Shown here one piece after another: positions 1-11,665 of a DNA stretch of 64,000 nt. Position numbers and translations under genes: made by a program. Under the pieces are notes generated by a model, which was given only the letters and a program-made list of their open reading frames with translations, was not told the origin of the DNA and did not search any database. The DNA is from Taiwanofungus camphoratus (lineage: Eukaryota; Basidiomycota; Agaricomycetes; Polyporales; Taiwanofungaceae): contig CP021221.1 of assembly GCA_003999685.1 (NCBI GenBank), positions 1,860,001 through 1,924,000 of the forward strand, given 5' to 3'. Position 1 is the first letter of the stretch. Every line of letters begins with the position of its first letter.

Positions 1-644
1 TTGAGAAAGGTTAGGTTGATTGTTGACCAAGAGCTGTGTGCATGTGAGTAGAATGTCAGTTCACCTTTCTTGTTCTTGATTGTGTATCCGTTTTGCATTA
101 GCCAGTCTACTGTTTGTTCCGTTGATTCGTTTGCCGGTGTTGCGTGGCTTGACCATATAGGATGATGCAGGTTCCAGTCTCCCGATAGGATCACAGGTGT
201 GTCCTGTGGGAGGCAGACTCTTTGTAAGCATTTTGCGGCCGATTCCCTACCTTGTTTCTTATCATCGTTGTATATATTGACAATGATTGTTGACGGGTGT
301 GGGTTTTGTTGGACTTCAAGGATCTGTAGGTCAAGGTCATTTGCTAAATCTGAGCGAAGCGTTACCGTGAAGTCTTCTCGTTTTCGCACGTATGCCATGG
401 CTCTTGGTCGTCTTCCTTCGGGAACTGCTGACACTGGTATTATAGGAGTCCAGCCCACTGTTGCTTCTGATACTGGTCCATGGTTTCCCCCTCCGATGTT
501 CCCCCACCACGGTTCAGTTATCAGGATCAAGTCAAAATGTTCCTCTCCTACTGCTGCGTTGAGAAGAGAGTGTATTGCCTGGTTCTGGGTGTTGGCATTA
601 AGTTGTAGGATTCGTATTGGTCTCGTGTTTGTCGTCTCTAACAT
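1..644 (-). CDS. LINE ORF2, N-terminal endonuclease domain (partial)
   Basis: About 214 codons are open from an ATG at 644-642 to the window edge. The N-terminus contains RILQLNANTQ and then LILITEPWWG, the entry motifs of exonuclease-endonuclease-phosphatase (APE-like) LINE endonucleases. Further on come IIVNIYNDD and SGDWNLHHPIW, the latter carrying the conserved D-x-N-x-H-x-x-W catalytic signature, and STINLTF where the family has S-x-x-D-L-T-F. The enzyme nicks target DNA to prime reverse transcription. The start overlaps the ORF1 stop in the heptamer ATGTTAG, which suggests translation by termination-reinitiation. RT and RNase H regions would lie left of the window. Confidence 0.85.
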   Translation of the reverse strand, partial: MLETTNTRPIRILQLNANTQNQAIHSLLNAAVGEEHFDLILITEPWWGNIGGGNHGPVSEATVGWTPIIPVSAVPEGRRPRAMAYVRKREDFTVTLRSDLANDLDLQILEVQQNPHPSTIIVNIYNDDKKQGRESAAKCLQRVCLPQDTPVILSGDWNLHHPIWSSHATPANESTEQTVDWLMQNGYTIKNKKGELTFYSHAHSSWSTINLTFL

Positions 645-2551
645 ATTGTCTCCTCGTCAGTGATCATCGATTGTTGGGTTCGTGGTGCTTCTGTTTGTCG
701 GACCGCCTCCAACGTTGCTACTGCTTTTGCAAATTCCCCATCTGCCTCGTCCATTGCACTCATCTTCCTTGCCATGTCAATCTCCGGGAATCTCAGGTCA
801 AGTGAGTGTAGTGCGTTGGCTTGGATCTCGTCTTCAAGTTTTTGGAATCGGTTCTGTGTCATTCGTGCGTCAGTAGTGGTCTTACTGTTGCGTCTGTACC
901 TTGTTGTTTCTCTTCCTGTTGCCTTTTCGCTCTCCTTCTCCTTTTGCTCATGTTGTTGTCGGTTGCGAGTAACCATGTTCCATGCTCCCGTGGTCATTCC
1001 ATTGTTCATGGGTGGTCTGGTTGGTTGCGTCTTTGGCATGCCTACCTTGTGTGAGCGGACTGGGCAGTTCCTGAAGTTTGCCGTGTGTGGTCCTTTGCAC
1101 GCTGCGCAGGTATAGTCGTGTTTGCATTTGTCTAGGTCCATCGGGTCTTCACCCTGCTCTTCCGTGCATTCCTGGCAAACGTGGTCAGCCTCTGCATGCT
1201 CGCCTGTGCATAGCCTGCATATGGTTTTGTTTTTGCATCTTCCCCCTGAGTGGTCGAAGGACCAGCAATTGTTGCATTGGAGTACCGGTGGTCGGTCTGC
1301 ATATCTCTTTACCTCTGCAAATCGGCCTGCTATGGCTAGATTTTTGATTCTCTTTACCAGGTGTTCTGCGTCCTCTTGGTTTGCCAGGGCAATGACTACT
1401 GAGGAATAGAAAAGTTGTTTTAGGTCTGATGGGTGTCGCATCCATCTCGGGAGCTGTAGGATTTCCATTTTCGCATAGTCTGGGTTGTTGTCCTAGAGTT
1501 CTTGGTGAATTTCCTCTGGTGTTGGTATGTTACTGGTGTTTTCGTTCCATGTACTCACGCCGTTAACCTGTATCTTGTACCATGGTCTATCTGCCCGGAC
1601 TCGCGTCGCCCGGTCTCCTGCTATTCGTTCCGTAAATCTATTAGCGAATGGGATCAGCTCGGTTGCCTGTTGGTCAGCCCGTACAAACACAATGCAGTTG
1701 TTTTGTGGGTTGTACTTTACGTTTACAACCCGTATGTGTTTACTGTCTTTGTACTTCTGCAGTTGTTCATTAATGTCTTGGACCGTCTGCGCTTCTTTGG
1801 GTCGTTTTCCCTCAGGTGCACCATCCTGAATTTCTACAATGAGGCGGGAGGGGTGGTGTGCTGCTAGTGGGTTAGTCGGTAGGGTTTTGCCTTTTTTCAT
1901 GTCTGTTGCTGGGTTGCGCGCCTTTGGGACTATTGGTCTACTGACTGCTCGGACGTTAGTTACGGTTGACGGTATGGTCTCTGTCTGGGGTGGTCTCGTT
2001 GGTGTGCTTATCTCTGTTACTCTTGCCTCATCTCTATCCTCTCCTCTTTTCCTGCTTGTTGAGTCCCCTTGGTTGGTTGCCCTCGTTGAGTATGCCAGTT
2101 GCGATTCTATCTGGTCCATTCGTGTTGTGAGCTTCGCAAGCGATGTTGCTATCTGTGCAAGGTGATCCATTCCTTGGTCTTTAGCGTTCTTTGTTGTTTT
2201 GTTCTCTCCATGGGTTTGTCCATTTTGGATTCCAGTCTGGTTGCGTTTGTCGGTGCCTAGTGTGAGTCTCTGAGTGATGATCTTTGCGCCCTCTAGGATA
2301 GTTGTGGTGAACTCAGCGTGATTTGACATTTGGCTCAGTATCTCTGTTACCCCCTTCATCGCCTCTTCTAGATCTCTCATCATATCCTTTCTTGTTTTCT
2401 TCTTATCGTTATCTGTTATCGTCTCCATCTCGTGATCTATTTCACTATTAGTATTGAATATATCTGTGTTGAACTCAGCGTCAGGTGGGTCGTCATATGA
2501 TACTACACTTCTATTGTCTCTTTCGAGGTTTGATGGCGTGGACTTGTTCAC
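638..2551 (-). pseudogene. LINE ORF1, gag-like zinc-knuckle protein with in-frame stop
   Basis: One reading frame spans 2551 to 638 and is interrupted by a TAG at 1493-1495. Upstream of 2551 the same frame stays open to 2959 apart from a TGA at 2558-2560. The first half is charged and low-complexity, followed by a stretch with an RRM/gag-like feel. The C-terminal half has three zinc knuckles: CNNCWSFDHSGGRC (C-x2-C-x4-H-x4-C), a second degenerate one, and CAACKGPHTANFRNC. Such knuckled proteins bind the LINE RNA. The apparent start at 2551 is a GTG, so the true start is probably further upstream or lost. Confidence 0.75.
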
Positions 2552-2959
2552 CTCCTCTCATGTTAGCATTATTCCTTCCATGGTTCCTTCCTGTCTATGT
2601 TTTGTGGGTGTTTTCGTTAGTCGCTCTCTCAGTCTTTTGGTTATTGTCTGTTTTTTCGGGGTGCTCGGTGTGGTCACTGTGTTATCAGCTTCCTTTCTCA
2701 CTCTCCCTTTTTCTATTACACTATTTACACTCTCGTTCCCCTTTTTGGGGTACGGGTTAGGTCTGTGACCTTGTTGGCCAATGGCCTCGTCTTTTGGCAT
2801 GTTTCTATGTGTGCAGCACCTTTTTTTTTTCTGCTTTTTTCCGAGCGTGGGAAAATGACAGCTGTTGGTGGTAGCTACCAGAGAAGCGGTTCGGCTGTTG
2901 ATAGCGGCAGGGAGGGGGTTGCGACGATGACGCGGGTGGGGTGCCTCGCGAGATGCCAT

Positions 2960-3727
2960 TTCCGATCACAGTGCCCAAGCGACTCCGCGCCACTGCCCCG
3001 CCGTCGGCGTACGTCTCTGGAAAGTGTTGGCTCGCCACGTTGGCACGCCATGTGAGCTCCGCGCTCTTGCTCGCCTAGGAATGACCACAAGGTGGCCAAG
3101 GCGGTCAAGTGAGCGATCAAATGACACTGTTTGACAGATTGCTCTCTCCCTGTGTGAACATTTTCATCCCCTGGCACCCCGCAAGTCGCACGGCCAGTCG
3201 AACAGCGTCAAACTGACATGCCGTGCTTCCTCTGTATCTTTCCGTGTTCCGTGAGCCTGCTTAGTGACTTGGTCTTCTTGGGTGGACAGAACGCGGTCCG
3301 AAGTCCTTCTCTTGGTGGAGTCCTTCGGCTGTATCCAAGCCACATCGTGAAGATCGGGGAGAATGGGTTTGCCAAAGTCGGCATCCCTGCCTCAGGCTCT
3401 CGCGCCCTGCAATGCCGCCAACGCCACCACTGCCTACGCTGCCGTGTGGCATATGTTTTTGGGGTGTCTTCCTGATCGATGATGGCCCGCCTCGCTCGTC
3501 TGCCAGGCCCGAAACCGCTTGCTCCTCCAAGCCAATCTCCCAAGCGCCGTGGAGTCGACGGACGCTCGCATATCTGAATCGTAACATTCTTACCCCCTCG
3601 TGACTTATGTCGCTCCAACCCCATTTCTCCCTCCGCCACAAACATAGATCTCTCCGAGCGCTTTATAAACCATGCTCTTCCGAAATTAACCCCCCGAACC
3701 GCCCCTTCCGTCTGGTGCAATAATATC
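2960..3727. other. Intergenic: upstream region of the sugar transporter
   Basis: No convincing gene. A 197-codon minus-strand frame (3208-3801) lies here but overlaps the transporter's first exon and has no recognisable domain. C-rich pyrimidine tracts just before 3728 fit a fungal core promoter. Confidence 0.5.
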
Positions 3728-6087
3728 ATGCCCTCCTCGTCCTCCCACCACAGTGGTCGCGACACCGAGTCCTTCTCTGAAAAGTCACGCAAGGAGGCCA
3801 CCTACGCTTCCGGCACAGTCCGCGATGATCAAGTCCGCGCTGCTGCACCGAGGCTACGAGGGAAAAGGCTGACCGCCGCCCTGGCCTTTGTGGCCGGCAC
3901 CGGCTTCACGCTATTTGGGTATGTCCCATCTCAGCTTGTGTAACAACGTGAGGTCTGATCAAGCACATCGTCAAGTTACGACCAGGGTGTGATGTCTGCC
4001 CTTCTAACGGCGAACCAGGTATGCACATGACCTTGCCAGGGACTTATCCTTGTCGTGTCTGACGCTTGTCTGCAGTTCGAGAAGACGTTCCCGCAAACGA
4101 TAGTCCCCACTGACGGCACAAAGTCAAATCACGCTACATTGCAAAGTTTCATTGTAGCGATTTACGTGGGTGGTCTGTTTTTCCGGCCGCACCCAAGTGC
4201 GCTGATCGCCCTGGTCTGCGCAGGAAATTGGCTGTCTAATTGGCGCGCTCGCGAACCTGTGGCTGGGTGACCGCCTAGGTCGGCGGCGAACCATCGTCAT
4301 TGGCGGTACAATCATGATCATTGGGGCTATCCTCCAAACCACGTCCTTCAGCTATGCCCAGATGGTTGTCGCCCGCATCGTCACTGGATTGGGCAACGGG
4401 CTGAACGTAGGCAGCTATTCTGACCGTCCACGATACGGCCGCTCACCTGTCGAATGCCAGACATCTACCGTTCCGTCGTACCACGCGGAATGCTCACCAG
4501 CCGCGAAAAGAGGCAGCTTCATCATGATCGAAGGCAGTCTTATCACGTTTGGCATTATGATCTCGTGAGTCCTTTCTCAGTTTACAAACTACCGACTTTC
4601 GTTGATAATTTCTCAGATACGTAGGTATTCCTAACCAGTTAGCGGAAAGAGACGCTGACATATGAGTTCAAACAGTGGATAGATTTCGCATTGTGAGTCT
4701 TGTGTCCATTGCGTGTCGCGGCTTATCGTTGATCATTTTCATGTATCAAGTTACTGGATCTCGGGTTCATCAGCGCAATGGAGAGTCCCCATTGCGTTCC
4801 AAATCATCTTGGCGGCTATCATGATCGTAGGCATTGGATTCGTAAGTATCCTTTTAATGCAAAACAAGGACCATAGTGACGGTTCTGGCATCAGCTGCCT
4901 GAATCCCCACGATGGCTTGCTAAGCACAACCGCGATGCAGAGGCGCTCGCGGTGATCTCGGCATTGGAGGACAAGGACTACAGGAGCGAGTCTGTTCAGC
5001 AGACTTTCCGCGGTATCCGGGAGGCCATCGACGCAGAGAACAATAATGGCTTGGACAGGTCCGCCCTGCGAGAGGTGTTCACGAACGGGCGATCGCAGAA
5101 TTTCCGGCGAGCCTTCCTGGGCGTGGTCAACCAGTGCTTCCAGCAGATCACGGGTATCAACATTATCACATAGTGAGCCGAAGCCGTTGTTCTATATTTG
5201 AGTGATGCACGCTAACGACCTCCATTCGATAGCTATGCTGTAAGTTCAATATATCTGCGTATAGACGACAGGGATTAACATTGCGCCTTTTCAGACTATT
5301 CTTTTCCAGCGCCTTGGACTCAACGACGTGAAGTCGCGCATAGTCGCGGCGTGCAACGGCACGGAGTACTTCCTCGCGAGTCTGATCGCCATCGCGCTCA
5401 TCGACCGTGTTGGGCGGCGAAAGCTCATGTTGTTCGGTGCCACTGGGCAGACCATCACCATGGTGCTCCTCGCCATCCTCGGCAGCATCAACAACTCGGC
5501 GGCGCAGATCGTATCGGCGGTCTTGCTGTTCGTCTTCAACTCGTTCTTCGCGATCGGGTGGCTGGGTATGACTTGGCTATACGTGAGCACGGTTGCTGTT
5601 GGTTTGCGCTTCAGTAGACTGACGAATCGGTGTTTGCAGCCCGCTGAGATCGTGGGATTGCGGATAAGAGCCCCTGCCAACGCGTTCAGCACGGCGTCGA
5701 ACTGGATATTCAACTTTGTCGTCGTGATGGTCACTTCACCCTCATTCAACAACATCGGTTGGCGCACATACATTGGTACGATTGCCCTGTCGCTGTCAAA
5801 TTGACCGAGTTTACCGATGTAATCGCATCCCTCTAGTGTTCGCGTCGCTTAACGCCTTCATCATCCCCATTGTGTATCTCTTCTTCCCCGAGACTGCTGG
5901 ACGCTCGCTAGAAGACATGGATGTTATCTTCGCCCTGGCATACAACGAAGGTGTTTCGCCAGTGGCTGTATCGCTACGAAAGGACGTGCCTCTGGCCGGC
6001 TCGCCAGAGGCCGACGAGATCCTCGGCGTGCGGAGCCGGGAGAACAATTCGACTGTGGAAGATGTGCGCGGAGGCAAGGAGCAATAG
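3728..6087 (+). CDS. MFS sugar (hexose-type) transporter, 13 exons
   Basis: Proton-coupled sugar uptake at the plasma membrane; major facilitator superfamily, sugar porter family, 12 membrane segments expected. Exons: 3728-3918, 3976-4018, 4076-4165, 4224-4406, 4461-4564, 4617-4620, 4676-4692, 4751-4841, 4895-5172, 5233-5239, 5295-5582, 5640-5775, 5837-6087. They sum to 1683 nt (560 residues) in frame. Family signatures: GYDQGVM in TM1, GDRLGRRR in the first cytoplasmic loop, PESPRWL at the end of TM6, QQITGINIITYY in TM7, DRVGRRKLM in the repeated loop, and PETAGRSLEDMD at the C-terminus. Two exons are only 4 and 7 nt long, and both are needed to complete conserved motifs (SYWIDF and TYYATILF). 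The ATG at 3728 is the first in frame. The substrate cannot be told from sequence alone. Confidence 0.93.
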
Positions 6088-6448
6088 ATCTGTCTGGTCT
6101 AGAATGCAACCTTCAGGAGAGCGGCTCAGTGTAAGATAGCGTGGTACATACGATACCTGTAATAGTTTTATGAGTTCATTCATGACAATCGATTCGATGC
6201 AGAACGAATATCTTTGTGTCGTGAATTGAGGCCATGGGCGCATCCGGTAATTGAACACCAATGCGTGACCCGGATCAAGTGAATGTGGATGTGACGCGAC
6301 GCGACGCGATCCGTGAGAATTGCTTACGTGGACGTGTTATATGATCGCGTCGTGTCTCCACGGCCGTCGTGGCTATTGTTTTTCCCCCCCACAGCGACAC
6401 CTGCGATACCTGACTCCCTATTTTCCGTATTTCCACGCGTCGAGCATT
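6088..6448. promoter_or_regulatory. CDT1 upstream region with GACGC tandem repeat
   Basis: A 361 bp intergenic stretch. At 6293-6309 the sequence is three overlapping copies of GACGCGA-type units, about 140 bp before the CDT1 start. ACGCG cores resemble the MluI cell-cycle box bound by MBF (Mbp1/Cdc10) in yeasts, which drives G1/S genes including cdt1 in fission yeast. That assignment is inference. Confidence 0.4.
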
Positions 6449-8503
6449 ATGTCTGATTTGTACACCGCACTTCGTGTATCTCCCAGGAAGAAACGGGCCC
6501 CAGCAGAGCTCGACGACGACGTTCTCACCCCCAAGAAATTGAGAATAGCGTGAGTTGTCCTTGCCTAGGATGGATATCGTAAGCTAACCGGCATGTCTTA
6601 GTCCCCCTACTCCTCCAGCGACTGTTACACGTCGAAAAACTAAATCTGAAGCGACATCTCTCCCTGCCCATCTATCTCGTCTGTACAATATCCAAACCAC
6701 CCTGCAACATGCACTATCACATGCTCTAGCTACTTGTGCGGTCTCCCCGTCCGAAGAAACGGGCATCGTCCGCAATGTGCTAAATCACCACTCACTCTCC
6801 ACTTACAGTGGCCTCACGACCAAATTTGACGTCGGAGACCTGAAGCGACTCTGTTGGCTTTGGGAATGGGACGGCAAACAACTTCCATCTGCGAAGGACA
6901 CAGGGAAAGGAAAGGCGAAATTTGAGGGTGACGATGACGATAACCCCTTCTTGGACGATCGGCCTGTGGCTTCGTCATCGAAGGATTGGACTCGTGGTGC
7001 TATGGGTTTCGTGCTAAGCCAGACCAGTCACTACTCCAAGGCTACTGGCTCTAGGGTACCGGCGTATGGCATCGGCATCGAAGTCGAGATTGACATCGAC
7101 AAGGACATGGGCGGAGGTATGGCTGCCGTTGCAAGGTGGACTGCTGCCAGCGCATCACGACGAAAAGAGGTACACACGAAGCTTTCGCGTTGGGCCGAGG
7201 TGCGTACGCTAAGGTATCTTAGTATCGCTCTGATCCAACTTGTTATACTGTAATCAGCTACACTCAGGAGACTCGCCTATTCCTAATATTCCGGCAGCAG
7301 ATCTCCCTGCGCTTCCTACGGTGGCCAAGCCGTCTACACTTACACGTCTTCTTGCCTCCGCTTCCCCGAAATCACCTTCCTCTGCCACTATTCTTGCGAC
7401 ACCCGGCTCCCCCACTCGTTCACCCTCAAAGTCTCCGACAAAATCACCCACCAAAAAATCTCGCGAGTTTGCTATTCCCTTCCCTATGACCCCATCCAAG
7501 TCTGGAAGTCCTACGAAGAACTCCATTGCTTTCCCTCAGACGCCATCCAGCAAAACTGGCCGGAGCTCCATTGCATTCCCTGATACACCTTCTAGTACTG
7601 CAGGCACGCCCTCGAAGGGTTCCGTGCCTTTCCCGCAGACGCCGTCGGCGCGCCAGTCGCGCATAGAGTCCCTTACAAGCCTGCTTACTCCAACGAGTTC
7701 CCGGTCCCCTTCACTTTCGGGCGTAAGGACCCCTACATCTTCATTCTCTTCCTCGTCCGTGCCTTCAACACCTGTTCACCAACGAGGAGCACATGCGGCC
7801 ACGGTCCCGCAGACCCCAACCAGCTCACGCCGTCAAGAACTATACGAGCGTGTGCGCCAGCGGTCGCTTCAGTCAACGCCAACCAAGGGCGGTCCAAACG
7901 ACGCGCTTGGCGGAAAGATGACGAAGGACCAGCTGCAGAAGTTGAGTCAGGAGGAGGTGCGCAGGAGATGCCTCTTGGGTCGACTCGGCAGTGTGGCCGA
8001 AAGTGTTTGGATGTACGTCTCTTCTCCAGCTTGGGTCATCGAAATACGAATGCTCATTTGTACCACTGCGCAGGTTGTTTTCGAACCCCGGCGGCTCGAC
8101 TCCCGCACCTGCTTCCCGTAAGCGCCGTGCACTGCCCACTTCCCAAGTCGCTGAGCGCGTGCTCAAATCCTCCCCTGTTCCCATTTCGTCCGCGGAGGCG
8201 TACGACTCACTCACCCTCCTTACTTCACTCTGTCCATTCTTTCTTCGGCCGCTCAATATTGATGGCGAGGAGTGGCTCGAGATGCCTGCGTCTAGCATGA
8301 GCACTACCGCGGATGCCGAGCCGGATGGGAGCAAGAGCGGAGGTAGCCCGGAGAAGACACCAACCAGCCCTGGACGGGTCAGAGGAAAGGAAGAGAGTGC
8401 TAAGGAAATACTCTCGAGAAGTCCCAGGAGAGTGAAGAAGGAGAAAGGTGGGCTAAGGGAGGTGCGAGAGAGGGTCCGCAAGGAGCTGGAGTTGGCTGAT
8501 TGA
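6449..8503 (+). CDS. CDT1: DNA replication licensing factor Cdt1
   Basis: Loads the MCM2-7 helicase onto origins together with ORC and Cdc6 in G1; nuclear. Exons: 6449-6549, 6602-7199, 7258-8012, 8074-8503, total 1884 nt, 627 residues, in frame. The N-terminus is basic with CDK-type SP/TP sites. Residues about 50-230 contain [19 protein letters not shown] and [13 protein letters not shown], matching the central winged helix of fungal Cdt1. A long Ser/Pro/Thr-rich linker with repeats of the type IAFPQTPSS follows. The C-terminal part ([13 protein letters not shown] ... [16 protein letters not shown]) resembles the Cdt1 C-terminal MCM-binding winged helix. No PIP box is evident. The ATG at 6449 is the first in frame. 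The family is fast-evolving, so the name rests on domain order and short motifs. Confidence 0.75.
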
Positions 8504-9504
8504 AATCTACACCTACACGCAAGATTTAGGCTTCGCATGCTTCCGATAAGGTGATAATATTCCTTTGCGCATATCTTGTGTCATCTGGTTTTGCAGATAT
8601 CGCCTTGTTCTATTTATGCAAATCTACCTTTGTTATTTGAACATATACCACGAAAGCCAAGCCTACGATCAAAGCGAAGGAGAGCAATTGTAATACACCG
8701 TAGGTTCTGCGACTCTTCGAGCCTAGCTGATCACACCCTCGTTCATCCGATGCATCATCTATACCAGCACGCATGCCCTTCAGTGTGCTCTTGGCGATGC
8801 CTACAGGGGCGACATTCATGAGACCCTTTTCAACACAATACAGCACCACCAACAATGCACCGATTACTCGTGTTGTGCTCTGTGTTCTGTGTCACGCATC
8901 TCCTTTGCCCCAGATATATCGATTGATATGACTTCGGCGCGCCCTGTCTCCGACCTCTATTGATTGTGTAAACTCCTTCTTGGGTGTACGCCATGCTTTC
9001 TTCCTATTCTACATGTCAAAGCAAAGAAAGATAACAAGAACATGATGCCCTAGTGCAATCACACAATAAACATCCATCGCATATCGCTATGGGATGACTC
9101 CCGGGTCTGACGACATGAAGCAATATTGATATCAAGTTGATCCCTTTCTAAATGCTTCTCTGGGGTCGGAAGCGAAGTGGCGATGCTTACCTGCGGGAGC
9201 ATCTGGTACGCCGTTCAGACCAAGCTCATCGGCACAACATGGACAGCCTACTACGCTTACAATTCAATTCAACACGCCAACAACTACTTGAACAGAGAAT
9301 ATGATCAGATGTATATTAGAATGATAAGTGAGAGATGTGGGAAGATGCATACTTACGCAGTATTCACTGAGGTTGTTAAGGTCCATGACAGCACGTGGGA
9401 CGCGACAGACACCGAAATACCATTGCCATTTGTCATTTCATATTCGCAGTACACACAAAGCGGAACCTACAAGATACTATACCGGAACGTACCATCAGAA
9501 AGCC
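8504..9504. other. Intergenic stretch with one possible small ORF
   Basis: No clear gene. On the minus strand, 8610-8855 is an open frame of about 80 codons. It ends with a hydrophobic segment (YGVLQLLSFALIVGLAFVVY) that could be a membrane anchor, but it lacks a clear ATG and has no recognised relative. It could be the last exon of a small gene. A plus-strand frame at 9177-9545 runs into the oxidoreductase gene and looks random. Confidence 0.35.
8610..8855 (-). CDS. Possible small membrane protein exon (unrecognised)
   Basis: About 80 codons with a plausible single transmembrane helix near the C-terminus and a charged, coherent upstream part (IAKSTLKGMRAGIDDASDER). No ATG opens it, so it would need an upstream exon between about 8880 and 9170. 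I do not recognise the family, and it could be chance. Confidence 0.25.
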   Translation of the reverse strand: MLVVLYCVEKGLMNVAPVGIAKSTLKGMRAGIDDASDERGCDQLGSKSRRTYGVLQLLSFALIVGLAFVVYVQITKVDLHK

Positions 9505-11139
9505 CTAAACAAGAATCTTCGCCTTCGCATCCTCCTCGAACTTGATACAATTTATGACGGTGCCTTCCCTGCGGCTCTTCTCTGCAGCGAACACCGTCAA
9601 ATGACTCCTCAAAGCATCGCTCACATCAGTGCCCAATAGTTCTTGGCGCCCCGTCCGCACTGCCTCAATAAACGTGCGGATGAGCCCGAGATCGCCTCCG
9701 CCGTGCCCTCCGCCCTCGTTGCTTGGCGTATGCAACGTCGACTTGCCCGTCCGGAAGTCTGTCACCGTGAACGTGTTCATGTCGCCAACGATCTCGCCGT
9801 GCGAGAAGTGCAGGCGTGACTGGCGCTCGCAGATACGTTCGGTGTGTGCAATCATTGTGAATGAGACTGTTGCACCACTGGAGAACTCAAGGTTGACGAC
9901 CTAGGGGACGTAATAGATAACGACCTGAGCCAGAATTCGATTCTTGACCGGGCTCAAATTTACCTGGTTGTCACAGACGTTGTTGTCACTTTCATAGACG
10001 CACTGGCCATACGACCCCATTCGCAAGGCCGCCGTAACGTTCTCGATATCTGCGATACCATCCACAATGGTTGCTGCAGGCCAGCCGGTATTGCCCTTTG
10101 ATACTGGGTCAAGGTAGACTGATCACGAGAGCACAGTGAGCTGCCGCAGGGATCCCAAAAATGATACGACACACTTTTCTTAGCACTGTAAGCACAATCG
10201 CGCTCGTAAGGACATTCGAGACAACGGGTTGCTGCCCCCGCTTCCTTGGGCTTCATCTCTTTGCGGAAGTGCTGAAGCGAACCAAAGGACGAGACACGCA
10301 TCGGCCTACCAGGATTGAGCCAATGACACAAGATGTCAATATCGCTGTAGAGTGTTCCAGTTCGGGTCAGGACATTCATGTATGTATTAGAGATACTCAC
10401 TGGCAACTCTTTGTCATGAGCGAGAAGCAACATTCCTCTTCCTTCGCCCAATTACCTCGAACATATGAATGCGCAAAGTGATAATAGCCAACAGGCTCTA
10501 CATGGACAATATTGATGAGCTGCCCAAGCGTCCCTGACCGAACTATCTCGGTAATAGCCTTATTATATGGCGAGTAGCGAAGAACTGCGGACAGCGTTCG
10601 TTGAGAGCAGGGTCCTTATACAGGAATCAAGACCGCTATACCATGACCCATGCCAAAGATGATGTTCGCCTTTTTGACTGCAGCTTCCATCTTAATGCAA
10701 TCTTCCATGGTGGTCGCCATCGGCTTCTCACATAAGATGTGATATCCTTGTTCCGCGAAAGCGAGAGCAACTTCGAGATGCATGTGGTCCTGGACGGCGA
10801 TGATGACAGCATCAGCTAGCCTCTTCCCGACCGTCTTTATCGTCTCTGCCGAGGCACTGTGCAGCTCCTGCCAAGAGTGGAAGACCAGGGTCTGGTCGAC
10901 ACTGTGCGCTTCGACGAAGTTCTTCCGCGTCTTGGGGCGGGGCTCGGCAATTGCGACCACCTTACACTTGGTCGGTTCTTGTAGAGCATAAGTGGTATAT
11001 GCCTATCTCAGCCAGAACGCAGCCAGTCAGTACAAATGGTACCGAGGCTGAACAAGATACACACCTTGCCGCGGTTCCCGCAGCCGATGATGGCGAGAGT
11101 CACAGGTCCTGTAGTGTGTGTGGTGATGTCGACGCCCAT
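9505..11139 (-). CDS. Gfo/Idh/MocA-family NAD(P)-dependent oxidoreductase
   Basis: Six exons on the minus strand. The Rossmann fold opens the protein with AIIGCGNRGK (G-x-G-x-x-G), followed by VVAIAEPRP. The family hallmark CEKPMA (EKP motif) follows DAVIIAVQDHMHLEVA, and then GMGHVLRYSPYNK. The C-terminal alpha/beta domain includes a cysteine group (CLECPYERDC) as in StrI-like and fungal dihydrodiol-dehydrogenase-like members, and ends SRREGTVINCIKFEEDAK. The enzyme probably oxidises a sugar, inositol or polyol with NAD(P); the substrate is unknown. The start is taken at 11139 (MGVDITTHTTG); an in-frame codon at 11217 would add 26 residues with no domain support. Introns are about 50-60 bp with good GT-AG ends. 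Confidence 0.88.
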
Positions 11140-11665
11140 ATTATTGGAATGCAGGGAGGTTTCAGGAAACTTGAGAGACCGCCGCCAGACGCTTTTAGCA
11201 GCAGCTGCCAAAGGCATCGCGGTCCGGATAACTCAGTGGGCCGCGAGCATGCGACAGGGGAAGCCCCCAATCTGCAGGTGAGCCGCCCGGCACAGGCAGA
11301 GGGGGTGGAAATTGAAGATAGAGAGTTGTTTGATAGACGTTGGCCGGTGTCTAGACATGGTGCGCACGCGCAGAGTTGAGCGTGGTCGTGTTGTGCCTAG
11401 ATAAATAATGAGTCGCGGTTCTGCCAAACTGGACGTGCGCAATTGGCTAGGACTAGCTCTCATATAGCGATATCATACATAGCTGCGAAGAGACATATTG
11501 GTAGACATCATGTTTACAACGAGATGAGGGGTCACTTTGGAAGAAATGCGATCGTGAATTCAAAAAATTGACTTCAGGGTCCAGCGTCGAGCTCGAGCCG
11601 CAGTGGTACTCGCTTGCGATCACAGCGTGACCCGAGTCGACACAGACGAACATGTCCCGGAGACC
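11140..11665. other. Divergent intergenic region
   Basis: 526 bp between the start of the oxidoreductase (leftward) and the start of the next gene (rightward). No domain-bearing frame is seen on either strand, so it probably holds two promoters. Confidence 0.5.

Larger units (their letters stand above)
1..2959 (-). mobile_element. LINE (non-LTR retrotransposon), 5' part; rest beyond window edge
   Basis: Minus-strand element. It reads ORF1 (gag-like with three CCHC zinc knuckles), then an overlapping ORF2 that begins with an APE-type endonuclease and runs off position 1 before any reverse transcriptase. This gag-plus-endonuclease order is that of APE-class LINEs (Tad/L1-like clades are common in basidiomycetes); the clade cannot be fixed without the RT. 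The 5' limit is uncertain. Open reading continues upstream of ORF1 to about 2959, and an A-rich run (minus strand) lies near 2820-2840. No target site duplication can be judged because the 3' end is missing. ORF1 carries in-frame stops, so this copy is not fully intact, although the visible ORF2 part is open. Confidence 0.85.

Noticed and set aside
3208-3801. 197-codon minus-strand ORF
   Set aside because: It overlaps the first exon of the sugar transporter on the other strand, has no recognisable domain, and its composition fits antisense reading of a GC-rich promoter.
9177-9545. Plus-strand ORF of 122 codons
   Set aside because: No motif, runs into the last exon of the oxidoreductase on the opposite strand, and lacks a coherent composition.
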